From: Flavobacterium sp. NKUCC04_CG
Lineage (GTDB): Bacteria; Bacteroidota; Bacteroidia; Flavobacteriales; Flavobacteriaceae
NCBI RefSeq assembly: GCF_019345525.1
Contig: NZ_JAHKRA010000015.1
Coordinates: 1 to 64,000 of the forward strand
Reading direction: 5' to 3'
DNA length: 64,000 nucleotides
Shown here: positions 16,653 to 25,655 of the stretch, in pieces
Position numbering within the stretch: the first letter of the stretch is position 1
Layout of the letters: each line of letters opens with the position of its first letter
Notes under the pieces: generated by a model
What the model was told of the DNA's origin: nothing
Seen by the model: only the letters and a program-made list of their open reading frames with translations
Databases searched by the model: none
Position numbers and translations under genes: made by a program

Positions 16653-17846
16653 ATGGGACAATTAAAGAAAAATCAACTCGTTGTCGTGCTAATTCTAGCA
16701 CTGTTATCTGCTTTAGAACCCTTTAGCATTGATTTGTATTTACCGGGCTTTTTAAAGATGGCCAATTATTATCAGACGGATTTAAAATCCGTGCAGTTCT
16801 CCATATCTACGTTTTTAGCCGGTTTTGCTGTCGGACAATTATTTTGGGGAATCCTTTCGGATCGCTATGGACGAAAATGGCCAACCATCCTATCACTGCT
16901 GTTATTTATTGCAGCAACAGCAGCCTGTATTTACTCCAATAGTATTGAGCAATTTTGGGTGGCACGCTTTTTCCAAGCTTTCGCCGGTTGTGCCGGAGTA
17001 GTTATTGCACGAGCTGTGGTCAATGAATATTTTGACGCGAGCAATACGATGCAGATTTTCTCGCTACTGGCTATCATATCCGGAGTGGCACCGATCATCG
17101 GTCCGATTGCAGGAAATTTTCTGATCTCCCATTTTGAGTGGCAATCCACTTTTGTTACCCTACTGATATTGGGTATCATCTGTTTGTTAACCGTGGTGTT
17201 TTTCCTGCCAGAAACCCGAATTAAGTCAGCCTCAAAACCCGTAAATCTACTCGGAGAGTTTAAAAAAATACTGCGGGTAAAAACCTTTTTAAAGTATACG
17301 CTCATCGGTAGTTTAACCTATAGTATATTGATGATTTACTTAGCCAACGCACCCTATTTAATTATGGAATACGGAAAACTGTCATCCAATGCCTTTAGTT
17401 ATATCTTTGCTATAAACGCCATCGGTTTAATTTTCGGTGCCTGGTTTTCTAATTCAGTTTTGTCGCGTTGGTGGTCCGTACGTCAAGTCATAAAAGGAAC
17501 AGTATTCGCAGCATTGGGTCTCAGTATCATTTTCTTATTGTTGTGCGTTTACAAACAACCCATTGAGCCGATTTTGGTTTTGTTGTTCTTTTTGGAACTC
17601 AGTATGGGAATTTTATTCCCAACCACTACAAAACTAGCCTTGGAACCGTTTAATGAAAACAGCGGCTCCGCATCTGCCTTGTTGGGTTCCCTTCAATTGA
17701 TAGTGACTTTCTTTATATCCGCCATCACCAATTTAATCCCCGCAGATCTGTTGTTTTTAACGGGATTAGCCTTGTTTACTTGCCATATCTTATATGTATT
17801 GTGCTTGATGATCCGAGAACCAAAGTTAGCTATACCATCAATTTAA
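16653..17846 (+). CDS. MFS multidrug efflux transporter, Bcr/CflA family
   Basis: A 397-residue protein with about 12 hydrophobic segments. The MFS signature motif A is clear in the first cytoplasmic loop (GILSDRYGRKWP), and residues 18-32 (LLSALEPFSIDLYLP) match the first helix of Bcr/CflA proteins. These are proton-driven exporters of drugs such as chloramphenicol or bicyclomycin, and of sulfonamides or cysteine. The preceding AraC gene and shared promoter element suggest inducible expression. The substrate cannot be deduced. Confidence 0.88.
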   Translation: MGQLKKNQLVVVLILALLSALEPFSIDLYLPGFLKMANYYQTDLKSVQFSISTFLAGFAVGQLFWGILSDRYGRKWPTILSLLLFIAATAACIYSNSIEQFWVARFFQAFAGCAGVVIARAVVNEYFDASNTMQIFSLLAIISGVAPIIGPIAGNFLISHFEWQSTFVTLLILGIICLLTVVFFLPETRIKSASKPVNLLGEFKKILRVKTFLKYTLIGSLTYSILMIYLANAPYLIMEYGKLSSNAFSYIFAINAIGLIFGAWFSNSVLSRWWSVRQVIKGTVFAALGLSIIFLLLCVYKQPIEPILVLLFFLELSMGILFPTTTKLALEPFNENSGSASALLGSLQLIVTFFISAITNLIPADLLFLTGLALFTCHILYVLCLMIREPKLAIPSI

Positions 17847-17972
17847 ACCGTAATTATCAGCAGTTGTTCGTTAATTGGAAACGATCATAAAATTAGTATA
17901 GATATTTGAAGCACTGTGCTAATAAACACGCTAAAACGGCATAGATATTGACTATACTAAAGAAAATAAACT

Positions 17973-18593
17973 ATGAAAAATATTAAAATCTCCCTATTGA
18001 GTTTGGCTTTACTTTTTGCTGTAGCTTCTTGTAAACAAAACAAAGATGAAAGTAGTGCAACTCCAGAATCTACTGAAACGGTAGTGACGACTGAAGATGC
18101 TGGTAAGCCCGCTGTAAACAGCGAATTTCAAGAGCAAACCGTTGATGACGGATTAGCCGCCAAGATTACAGATTATCTAAACAACAGCTTTTTAAAAGCC
18201 GAAGATTTAAAAGCAATTAGCGCCGAAGAGCGCCACTTTCAAATGTATACAATCGATCTGAACAAGGATGGTAAAAAAGAGGTTTTTGTGTATTTAAATT
18301 CTCCTTATTTCTGTGGTTCTGGCGGATGTACGGTTTTATTACTCAGTGAGGATTTAAACTTGATTACCAAATTTACGGTAACTCGTCCTCCGCTATTTGT
18401 CGAACCTAGCGAGAAAAATGGATGGAACGTCTTGTCTGTACAATCGGGTAATGAATGGAAGGAATTGGTTTATAACAACGGAACTTATCCATCTAATCCG
18501 TCTATTGCTGCCAAAGCTAGCTATGCAGCACCAGATACCAAGGCAATTGAAATTTTCGGCAATAAGGTCACTGCTAAAACCTATACTTTTTAA
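17973..18593 (+). CDS. Lipoprotein of unknown function
   Basis: A 206-residue protein with a lipoprotein signal (LLFAVASC at residues ~14-21), a low-complexity Glu/Thr-rich linker, and a folded domain from about residue 60. The domain contains the calcium-loop-like segment DLNKDGKKEVFVYL and the disulphide-compatible CGSGGCTVLLL. Similar small periplasmic proteins occur widely, but I know no function. Its stop codon is followed directly by the 79-bp repeat array. Confidence 0.75.
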   Translation: MKNIKISLLSLALLFAVASCKQNKDESSATPESTETVVTTEDAGKPAVNSEFQEQTVDDGLAAKITDYLNNSFLKAEDLKAISAEERHFQMYTIDLNKDGKKEVFVYLNSPYFCGSGGCTVLLLSEDLNLITKFTVTRPPLFVEPSEKNGWNVLSVQSGNEWKELVYNNGTYPSNPSIAAKASYAAPDTKAIEIFGNKVTAKTYTF

Positions 18594-18977
18594 GCCCATA
18601 GGCGTATATAATCATTTCACCCCTACGGGGTTCTATAATGATTTCACCCCTACGGGGTTTGTTTTGCGCATGGGCGTATAGGCCTAACAATCATGTCACC
18701 CCTACGGGGTTCCATAATTATTTCACCCCTACGGGGTTTGTTTTGCGCATGGGCGTATAGGCCTAACAATCATGTCACCCCTACGGGGTTCCATAATTCT
18801 TTCACCCCTACGGGGTTTGTTTTGCGCATGGGCGTATAGGCCTAACAATCATGTCACCCCTACGGGGTTCTATAATGATTTCACCCCTACGGGGTTTGTT
18901 TTGCGCATGGGCGTATAGGCCTAACAATCATGTCACCCCTACGGGGTTTTGTAATCCTTTCAGCCCTAACGGGGTTG
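18594..18977. repeat. 79-bp tandem repeat with paired GC-rich palindromes
   Basis: The block consists of about four and a half units of exactly 79 bp; the word GTTTTGCGCATGGGCGTATA starts at 18661, 18740, 18819 and 18898. Each unit holds two copies of the palindrome CCCCTACGGGG, 27 and 52 bp apart alternately (first at 18620 and 18647, last perfect copy at 18936, then a degenerate one near 18963). Units differ mainly in the ~12 bp between the two palindromes. The array begins at the stop codon of the lipoprotein gene and ends before a terminator. It resembles REP-type intergenic repeats rather than a CRISPR. Confidence 0.92.
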
Positions 18978-18986
18978 TAGGTTATT

Positions 18987-19018
18987 AAAAAGCCTGTCTC
19001 TATGAGACAGGCTTTTTT
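18987..19018. terminator. Strong bidirectional terminator
   Basis: A perfect stem AAAAAGCCTGTCTC / GAGACAGGCTTTTT with a short TAT loop, flanked by A and T runs. It sits between the convergent lipoprotein/repeat region and the oxidoreductase gene. Confidence 0.93.
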
Positions 19019-19036
19019 GATATTTAAAATTCGAAA

Positions 19037-19612
19037 TTATAGTTGTTTCTGACCCAAATGCCTGACTTTATCCAACCATTTTTCACGTTGTTTAACCGTA
19101 GCATCTTTTACAATACCGATATAGGTCATTCTAATCGGTTTGACACCACACAATTTTAGGCTTTCTTTCATTTGATACTCACTTGGCGCTTTAGAAAACA
19201 GTCGATAATACCAGCTGGGCTGGTCTAAGCTCGCGATGATGTGTGCGGTTTTCCCTTTCATTAACGGTTTAACTCGGAGCGAACCAATAATAGGCTCGTA
19301 GGTGAAACCCGGAAGAAAAAGCCGATCGATAAAGCCCTTCATCAATGCCGGTATACCGTTCCACCAAACCGGATGTACCCACACCCAATGATCAGCCCAC
19401 TGCAACAAGTCAAAGGCCTCAAGCAAGTCCGGCTCGAGCTCGGTACGCTGTTGGTATCCATAACGCAAATTGGGATTAAAATCGAGATCCGCTATTCGCA
19501 ATTTCTTGACCGTAACACCACTGTCGAGCGCACCACTCCTATAGGCTTCACCCAATGCAAAACACAAACTGTTTTCATTCGGATGTCCATCTATTATTAA
19601 AATTTTTTTCAT
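19037..19612 (-). CDS. NAD(P)H-dependent flavin oxidoreductase (quinone reductase, flavodoxin fold)
   Basis: From the ATG at 19612 the product is 191 residues (MKKILIIDGHPNENSLCFAL). The flavin-phosphate loop DGHPNENS and the family motif WVHPVWWNGIPALMKGFIDR place it with KefF/MdaB/NQO1-like enzymes that reduce quinones with two electrons. An alternative ATG at 19621 overlaps the upstream gene by 8 bp; the start just after that stop looks better. It is co-transcribed with the NAD(P)-binding protein gene that precedes it and probably belongs to an electrophile or quinone stress response. Confidence 0.88.
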   Translation of the reverse strand: MKKILIIDGHPNENSLCFALGEAYRSGALDSGVTVKKLRIADLDFNPNLRYGYQQRTELEPDLLEAFDLLQWADHWVWVHPVWWNGIPALMKGFIDRLFLPGFTYEPIIGSLRVKPLMKGKTAHIIASLDQPSWYYRLFSKAPSEYQMKESLKLCGVKPIRMTYIGIVKDATVKQREKWLDKVRHLGQKQL

Positions 19613-19613
19613 G

Positions 19614-20630
19614 TTAAGCAATGCTAATATTTATGTTCACATTTTGACTTAAAGCGGTACTAAAAGCACCCTTCGAATACAGCTGATGTCCGAAATAAAC
19701 ACCAGGCAATAACTCCCCGTCCGAAAGGAGTTTTTCGATGTGCATCACCGTAGAAAAAGCCGTTAAATTCGCCTGTCCTTGTTCGTTTATTAAACCGATT
19801 TTCATTACTTCCCCTTTTTTAGATGTTAGCTGTATGTCAAAAGCGGTTTTATCTCCTGTGCCGTTGGCATAGAACAGTTTTTTACGTAACGAAATGGGCA
19901 GTATATCAAATACATGCCATTTTTGCATCAGACTTAGTAAATGTCCTGATAGGTTATCTCCGTAGGTTATCGCGGTTGAAACATTGGGTATGCCTTCAAT
20001 GTGATGAAATACATAATTGTCGGGTGCGTCAAAATGATATAAATTAAAAACAGAGGAGGAAAAAGCAAACTGGTGTTTTTTACGCCCTTCAAAATGCCTG
20101 ACATCATACTCTTTACCGTTGCGGTAAATTGGAAATTTCTTCGCTGCATTTTCCGCCATAAAATCCGCCGCACTCGCACCGGCTTTATCGCGCATAGAAT
20201 AGTAAATCAGCAATTCCACCCCTTCTATATCACGCCATTCCATCACATCTTGAATCAATCCCGGAACCGCACTCCCCATCCAACTCGATGCCAAGACAAT
20301 GTTGCTTCTTAATTGTTGGGATAGCGCCAGTTTATGGGCTGTTGCAATAGCCATACTGGTCTTTGTAATGTCTAAATAATCCAAACCCCGTTCGATACAA
20401 AATTGCATTAATTCGTTTTTAGGATCAACCGTACACATAACAACCAAGTCAATTTGAGCCGTCAGTATGTTTTGAAAGGTCTGTGGTTGGTCAACATCGA
20501 TTAGTATTGTCGTTGACCCCACTTTCCTACTGCTGATAAAAAGCTTCGCTGAAGTTTGTCGTTCTTGCAGGAGTTGTTGCGTCAATTGACCTTGCAGTCC
20601 TGTGCCTCCTACCAATAAAATATTTTTCAT
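19614..20630 (-). CDS. Saccharopine-dehydrogenase-like NAD(P)-binding protein
   Basis: A 338-residue protein with an N-terminal Rossmann motif (LLVGGTGLQGQLT at about 5-17). A saccharopine-dehydrogenase-type layout follows: CTVDPKNELMQFCIERGLDYLDIT near 90-115, then SSWMGSAVPGL. Such proteins occur as stand-alone oxidoreductases of unknown substrate; true lysine-pathway function is unlikely for this context. It ends right at the start of the quinone-reductase gene and lies downstream of a Crp/Fnr regulator gene. Confidence 0.75.
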   Translation of the reverse strand: MKNILLVGGTGLQGQLTQQLLQERQTSAKLFISSRKVGSTTILIDVDQPQTFQNILTAQIDLVVMCTVDPKNELMQFCIERGLDYLDITKTSMAIATAHKLALSQQLRSNIVLASSWMGSAVPGLIQDVMEWRDIEGVELLIYYSMRDKAGASAADFMAENAAKKFPIYRNGKEYDVRHFEGRKKHQFAFSSSVFNLYHFDAPDNYVFHHIEGIPNVSTAITYGDNLSGHLLSLMQKWHVFDILPISLRKKLFYANGTGDKTAFDIQLTSKKGEVMKIGLINEQGQANLTAFSTVMHIEKLLSDGELLPGVYFGHQLYSKGAFSTALSQNVNINISIA

Positions 20631-20709
20631 ATTGAGCTAGTGTTTTTGAAATCACATCACGACCACTTCTGTCCAATCAAACTCAAACAAGTGGTAGTGA
20701 TTTTTCTTT

Positions 20710-20717
20710 CAAAGGTA
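20710..20717 (-). promoter_or_regulatory. Bacteroidota -7 promoter element
   Basis: On the minus strand the bases read TACCTTTG, matching TAnnTTTG, about 80 bp upstream of the saccharopine-dehydrogenase-like gene. No clear -33 TTG at the usual distance was identified. Confidence 0.4.
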
Positions 20718-20751
20718 GCATCGACAAGGACTGTAAAAAGTAGCCAATTGT

Positions 20752-21312
20752 CTATAAAAGCGATTTGCGAATTCGCGTCAATTGTCGGGTAGAGATTCCC
20801 AAGTAAGACGCTATATAGTGCTGTGGGATCAGATTGAGTTGCTTGGAGTAATTTTTCAATAGGTATTCATACCGATGTGAGCCGTTTTGCTGCTGAAATT
20901 CGGTAAAGTGCTGATTCATAAAAACATATTGATTTTCAACGAGTTTACGTCCTATCTTTTGCCAAGCCATACTGCTATCATACAGTTTTTCTAGATTTTC
21001 AAAGCTGATTGCTTCTATTTCGGTATGTTGCAGCGCGTGTATGGTTTCCTGAGATTTTTGTTGTTGGATAAAACTCGGATAAGCCGCCATAAATTCATTG
21101 TCGAAAGCAATACAACTCGTTACTTGTTCGCCCTTATAATTCCAATAATAACTGCGCAACACCCCAGAAACCACAAACATAAGTTCTCGACAAACCTTGT
21201 TTTCTTCGAGTAGTACCGCGGCTTTTTCAACCGTTCGTTTTACGATATACGCATCGATTTGATTTAATTCAGATGTGGATAGTATGTTTAATGAAGCTAG
21301 ATATTCTTTCAT
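20752..21312 (-). CDS. Crp/Fnr-family transcriptional regulator
   Basis: A 186-residue protein with a cyclic-nucleotide-binding-like beta barrel (about 20-110, containing CRELMFVVSGVLRSYYWNYKG) and a short C-terminal HTH (IPQHYIASYLGISTRQLTRIR). This short form is common in Bacteroidota, where it controls neighbouring stress genes. It sits 121 bp upstream of the saccharopine-dehydrogenase-like/quinone-reductase pair on the same strand, its likely target. The ligand is unknown. Confidence 0.85.
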   Translation of the reverse strand: MKEYLASLNILSTSELNQIDAYIVKRTVEKAAVLLEENKVCRELMFVVSGVLRSYYWNYKGEQVTSCIAFDNEFMAAYPSFIQQQKSQETIHALQHTEIEAISFENLEKLYDSSMAWQKIGRKLVENQYVFMNQHFTEFQQQNGSHRYEYLLKNYSKQLNLIPQHYIASYLGISTRQLTRIRKSLL

Positions 21313-21378
21313 TTTTGTTGTAGTAGCGAGGATTAAAAAAAGCTTTTAATGGAACGGTAAAGTATGCTAGTTATGGTA

Positions 21379-21834
21379 TCAATCGATTTGATCGGGTTGT
21401 TGTATCGGCCGTTCTCCCAAATCTTCTATCACACGCAACAGATAACCATCGGGGTCAAGTACCAGAAATTGAAGTTGACCAAATGCTACGGCATCTGCCG
21501 TATACCAACGTTCTTCCAGGGCAATAAACAACGGCCAATCTGCCATTTTCAGTCTTTGTATAACCGCATGTATATCGGATACTTCTATTTGAAAATTGAT
21601 TCCCCGTCCATACGGAGCTTCCAATTTCGCAGTTTCCCATGCGCGGTCCGAATCGTTGTATTGCTCCAACATGATCTGAGCTCCATTTAAATTCAAGTAG
21701 GCAAATTTCTCCAACGGTCGATTATATACAACACAAAATCCGATCAGATCACACCAAAAATCCAGACTGCTGCTGATATCCGAAACGATCAACTCGGGGA
21801 CCAACTTTGCCCACTGACCAACTGCTTGATTCAT
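21379..21834 (-). CDS. VOC-family protein (glyoxalase / bleomycin-resistance type)
   Basis: A 151-residue protein with the paired beta-alpha-beta-beta-beta modules of the vicinal-oxygen-chelate superfamily: LVPELIVSDISSSLDFWCDLIGF at the start, FAYLNLNGAQIMLEQ, then INFQIEVSDIHAVIQRL, and FLVLDPDGYLLRVIEDLGE at the end. The layout resembles BLMT-type bleomycin-binding proteins, but VOC members are diverse and the ligand is unassigned. It lies 1 bp from the upstream dihydrofolate-reductase-like gene, so the two form an operon. Confidence 0.8.
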   Translation of the reverse strand: MNQAVGQWAKLVPELIVSDISSSLDFWCDLIGFCVVYNRPLEKFAYLNLNGAQIMLEQYNDSDRAWETAKLEAPYGRGINFQIEVSDIHAVIQRLKMADWPLFIALEERWYTADAVAFGQLQFLVLDPDGYLLRVIEDLGERPIQQPDQID

Positions 21835-21835
21835 A

Positions 21836-22384
21836 TTATTTTACCGCTTTGTTTTTGTCTTCCCTTTTATAATGAGTCGTAACCACTCCATTACTATGTT
21901 TAATCACATCAGTGACGGCCCAATTGGATGCCTTTTGTACTGTAGGAAATAATGGAATACCACTGCCTAAAAGAGTCGGAATTACGGTGATTTCCATACT
22001 ATCTACCAGATTGTTATTTAAAAAAAGAGCCACCATCTCTCCTCCGCCAACCAACCATATATCTTCACCACGAGTCGATTTCCATTCCGCTACTTTTGAG
22101 ATGATGTCTTCGCCTACGACCTCAACAATATTCGAATTAGATTTTTTAGTACGACTTATTACATAGGTTTGTTTATCCACATAAGGCCACGGAATGTCCA
22201 TATCCACTATGCTCTGATAGGTGCTACCGCCCATTATAATTATATCAACCGTATTATAAAAATCGCTATAACCGTAGTCGGATATCTCGGGGTTGGGATA
22301 TGCTGTTAACCAATCCAATCCACCATCTAGAGTCGCGATATATCCGTCTAAGGAGGTCGCTATATATAATTTAATTTTTCTCAT
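21836..22384 (-). CDS. Dihydrofolate-reductase-family (RibD C-terminal-like) protein
   Basis: A 182-residue protein with the DHFR/RibD-C fold: KLYIATSLDGYIA at residues 4-16, DIIIMGGSTYQSI near 48-60, the NADPH-binding WLVGGGEMVALFL near 120-132, and VIPTLLGSGIPLFP. Members of this YyaP/YwjB-like group are NADPH-dependent reductases of unclear substrate. It is the first gene of a pair with the VOC protein, which suggests a detoxification or resistance function by inference. Confidence 0.85.
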   Translation of the reverse strand: MRKIKLYIATSLDGYIATLDGGLDWLTAYPNPEISDYGYSDFYNTVDIIIMGGSTYQSIVDMDIPWPYVDKQTYVISRTKKSNSNIVEVVGEDIISKVAEWKSTRGEDIWLVGGGEMVALFLNNNLVDSMEITVIPTLLGSGIPLFPTVQKASNWAVTDVIKHSNGVVTTHYKREDKNKAVK

Positions 22385-22647
22385 TTTTTTATAGAATTTG
22401 TAGTCCTAATTTTAAGCAACCTGTGCCTACACCATTTTATTTGTTACTTAATCACGGCAATTGAAAATCGCTGTACCAAACTTCAGAAAGTACCGTAGTC
22501 CCTACCTATTCATCGATATCCCTTGCAAAAATACAGGTTTATGATCTGAAAAATTTTGATGCATGCGATTTTATTAATTGTACTACCGATGTGGTCTTAT
22601 GTTTAAAGTCAATTAGAACGTTGAAAAAAGTCGGTTGCGATTTGTTA

Positions 22648-23625
22648 TTAATCTACAGTAAACACCAACCTGCTGTTCCACATTACGGAAGGGTTCCAGA
22701 CTTCATCAATCGCTGTCATCGGATATACCGAAATATCCATTTTTAGAGTACCTGCAGCAGCCAGATTAAAGGCTTCAGGAAGTAAGGCTTTAAAAAAGAT
22801 CTTGACTTCCTCGTCATTCCAACTTCCTAAACCCGACCCTAGCAACTGTATATCTGTTCCGCGTAAAATGGATGATGACAATTCCATTAAATCCCCAGAC
22901 ATCGCACCTACATTGACAAACTTCGTTTTATGTGTATAATGCCCCTTACCTTTTAAAGCCTCTAAAATCATCTTAGCACTGTGTCCCCAAAGGTAATCGA
23001 TCACGATGTCTACCGGTGATTCAGAGTCAATCGCTTTAATTTGCTCGATAAAATCACCTTCGGACTGTTTTAAAGAGACCAACGTATCCGCTCCTAAATC
23101 CAGCAGCGAACTTAGTACCTCTTCATTTCTACCCGTTACACTTACCTTCGATGCGCCATAGTACTTGGCCATTTGAATCGCCACTTTTCCGGTAATCCCC
23201 GTTGCACCATTAATCAATACATGCTGTCCTTTTTGCAATTTTGCACGCAGCATTAGTGCAATTACCGATCCCATCAATGCATTGGGTAAGGCCGCAGCCA
23301 ATTCGTTACTCAAGCCGTCTGGAATCATCACCAAACTGTTTTTTTTAACTAAGGCCTTTTCTGCCAACATCCCCGTCATTCCAAAACCATAAACCCGTGT
23401 TTTGTCATCGAGCAATCCCACGCCATCGGTACCAATTACACGCGGCACAAATTCAGCAGTCTGCGCAGAATAATGCTTGCCACTCGCGATAGCGCGGTCT
23501 AAGTTTTTAATAGAAACCGCTTTGACATGAATACGTATTTCACCATCATTTTTTGGAAGGGGTTGTTCGTATTTTTCAACATATACAGGATCACTCCCTT
23601 TGGTCATTACTGCTATAGCTTTCAT
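22648..23625 (-). CDS. Zinc-independent medium-chain (quinone-oxidoreductase-like) dehydrogenase
   Basis: A 325-residue MDR-superfamily protein: N-terminal GroES-like domain (VYVEKYEQPLPKNDGEIRIHVKA), then the Rossmann domain with LINGATGITGKVAIQMAKYYGA and DIVIDYLWGHSA. The structural zinc cysteines of classical alcohol dehydrogenases are absent, which fits NADPH:quinone oxidoreductase-like enzymes. It lies 78 bp downstream of a Crp/Fnr regulator on the same strand and is probably its target. The substrate is unknown. Confidence 0.85.
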   Translation of the reverse strand: MKAIAVMTKGSDPVYVEKYEQPLPKNDGEIRIHVKAVSIKNLDRAIASGKHYSAQTAEFVPRVIGTDGVGLLDDKTRVYGFGMTGMLAEKALVKKNSLVMIPDGLSNELAAALPNALMGSVIALMLRAKLQKGQHVLINGATGITGKVAIQMAKYYGASKVSVTGRNEEVLSSLLDLGADTLVSLKQSEGDFIEQIKAIDSESPVDIVIDYLWGHSAKMILEALKGKGHYTHKTKFVNVGAMSGDLMELSSSILRGTDIQLLGSGLGSWNDEEVKIFFKALLPEAFNLAAAGTLKMDISVYPMTAIDEVWNPSVMWNSRLVFTVD

Positions 23626-23703
23626 CCTTAGAATTTTTAATATTAAAATATAAAATTAATACAGTTCCTAAGACTGAACGATAACATTTGTTATCAAATT
23701 CAA

Positions 23704-24276
23704 TTATTTAAGAGCTAATTTACTTTTGATTCGGCTTAAATGCACTTTAGAAATCCCCAAATAGGAAGCGAGGTAATGTTGGGCAATCCGCTGAACGAGC
23801 TCCGGGCGTTCAGCGAGTAATTTTAAATAGCGCTGCTCGGGCGTCAATTTGATAAACGATAAACTGTGCTGCATATAATCAAAAGTACGATCGAAAAGAG
23901 CCTCGATAAACAGGTCTCTAAAAACCGGTATATCCAAACTGCCGTCAATCAAGGTTTTGATGTCTTTTTTATCAGCTACGAGTAGATCACAGGCTTCAAT
24001 CGTTTCTATAGTAATCTGACTCGGAATGCCCTTCCAAAAACTCTCCATCGATGCTACAAGGCTATTTTCTAAGAAAAACTGGAAAGTGACATCGCTACCT
24101 TGATGGTTGATCCACACCCGTACACATCCTTTTTTTATCCAATACACCTTTTCTGCTATTTGTCCCTCATCCAACAAGATCGTTTTTGCTGCGAAACTTT
24201 GTGGTACAAAAAAATGCTCGTACTTCGCGATCAGCTCAGCAGTCAGTAAAGGATTTAAAACTACGCGTTCAAACAT
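23704..24276 (-). CDS. Crp/Fnr-family transcriptional regulator
   Basis: A 190-residue protein: cyclic-nucleotide-binding-like domain at about 20-115 (AEKVYWIKKGCVRVWINHQGSDVTFQFF) and C-terminal HTH (RIAQHYLASYLGISKVHLSRIKSKL). It is paralogous in design to the regulator at 20752-21312 and, like it, is followed by an oxidoreductase gene. This repeated pairing suggests electrophile- or redox-responsive local control. Confidence 0.86.
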   Translation of the reverse strand: MFERVVLNPLLTAELIAKYEHFFVPQSFAAKTILLDEGQIAEKVYWIKKGCVRVWINHQGSDVTFQFFLENSLVASMESFWKGIPSQITIETIEACDLLVADKKDIKTLIDGSLDIPVFRDLFIEALFDRTFDYMQHSLSFIKLTPEQRYLKLLAERPELVQRIAQHYLASYLGISKVHLSRIKSKLALK

Positions 24277-24743
24277 CTTTTTTCTTATTTGCTATTATTT
24301 CTTCATTCCAAAACTAGAGTCAGCAAGTTACTATTAAAATCTAATTCAGTATTTATGGACTCTCAAAAAACAGGTCTTTTTTTAATATAATTACACGGAT
24401 AATCACAACTGTCCTTCCTTATAAATCAGTAGATTCTTCAACCCCCCTCCAGACTCTTAGCTGAATCAAAATTACTTTTTCAGCTTTACATATCCAAAAC
24501 CGTCGGCTGTTTGACCATTCGTTCAAACACCGAATTGTTCCATTAAAAACAACAATTATTGATTTCTTTGTTAATTTTTACCAAAAAAAATAGGTTTTAC
24601 ACCTATAAACCTTTATTTTTATAATACACACTACTTACTAATCGATACGAATTTTCGCTTTTACCTTGGCTGTTTCGATTGAATTATATCTATTTAATCG
24701 CGCAATGTCAACTGCCTTTTTACGAAACTATAAATAGCTCCAT
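24277..24743. other. 467-bp divergent intergenic region
   Basis: It separates the minus-strand Crp/Fnr gene from the plus-strand hydrolase gene and should hold both promoters. An imperfect inverted repeat, CGATT...AATCG with inner AAT/ATT arms, lies at 24676-24700, about 45 bp before the hydrolase start, and could be a regulator site. No coding remnant is seen. Confidence 0.5.
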
Positions 24744-25568
24744 ATGAAAAAAGTTAAAGATGAAAACAGCGAATTACACATAATGGATTACGGAAGTGGA
24801 CCTGCTGTTATATTAATACACGGATGGCCTTTGAGTTCCAAATCCTGGGAATACCAGATTACTCATTTGGTGGACAACGGTTACCGCGTTATTGCTTATG
24901 ACAGAAAAGGATTTGGTCAATCAGCGACGCCTTGGGATGGTTATTCCTTTGATGAATTGGCTGATGATTTGAATCAATTGATACTCGATTTAAAAATTGA
25001 CAAATGCACCTTGGTCGGTTTTTCAATGGGAGGCGGTGAAGTTATACGCTATCTGAGCAAATACGGCTCCAAACACGTGAGTCAAGCTGTGTTGGTATCG
25101 TCCATTATACCTTTGGTAAAGCAACATGCAGACAATCCGGAGGGAGTTCCGCAGAAAGATTTGAATCAGATATTGCAAAAATTGAAAACCGATCGACTGG
25201 CCTTTTTAAAAGACTTTCACCAAGGATTTTACAACTATACGGATAAAAATCCTACGGTACATCCCGCTCAATTGGATTTTGATTTTAGCATTTCTTCTCA
25301 GGCTGCTGCACACGCTACAATCAAAGCAGCGCAGGCCTGGATGGATACGGATTTTAGAGCCGAATGCAAGAAAATTGATGTACCGGTTTTAATCATACAC
25401 GGCGACGCCGATCAGACCGTACCCATAGCCACAGCCGGAGATCAAGCACATCAATTGATTAAAAACTCCATCTATAAGGTGTATAAAAAGGCCCCTCACG
25501 GTTTGAATATCACGCACAAAGATGATTTGAATAAAGATTTACTTCAGTTTTTAAGTCATTCAAAATAA
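24744..25568 (+). CDS. Alpha/beta hydrolase, chloroperoxidase/esterase-like
   Basis: A 274-residue protein without signal peptide. The oxyanion-region LIHGWPLSSKSWEYQ is near 24-38 and the nucleophile elbow GFSMGGG has Ser at residue 94. The acid lies in VLIIHGDADQTVP and the histidine near the C-terminus in KAPHGLNITHKDDL. The pattern matches the non-haem chloroperoxidase-like esterase subfamily; halogenation is unlikely to be physiological. It is monocistronic and closed by a strong terminator. Confidence 0.9.
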   Translation: MKKVKDENSELHIMDYGSGPAVILIHGWPLSSKSWEYQITHLVDNGYRVIAYDRKGFGQSATPWDGYSFDELADDLNQLILDLKIDKCTLVGFSMGGGEVIRYLSKYGSKHVSQAVLVSSIIPLVKQHADNPEGVPQKDLNQILQKLKTDRLAFLKDFHQGFYNYTDKNPTVHPAQLDFDFSISSQAAAHATIKAAQAWMDTDFRAECKKIDVPVLIIHGDADQTVPIATAGDQAHQLIKNSIYKVYKKAPHGLNITHKDDLNKDLLQFLSHSK

Positions 25569-25596
25569 AGCAATTGTAAATTACCCGAAAACCGAT

Positions 25597-25638
25597 AAAA
25601 AAAAATCGACTGGCCGTTTGGCAGTCGATTTTTTTTAT
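25597..25638. terminator. Bidirectional terminator between hydrolase and superoxide dismutase genes
   Basis: A long stem built on AAATCGACT / AGTCGATTT with an inner GCC / GGC pairing, flanked by A and T runs on both sides. It separates two convergent genes. Confidence 0.92.
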
Positions 25639-25655
25639 TCATTATCTCTAAATGA

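Noticed and set aside
18594..18977. CRISPR-like array
   Set aside because: The sequence between repeats is itself repeated almost unchanged in every 79-bp unit, there are no unique spacers, and no cas genes are near.
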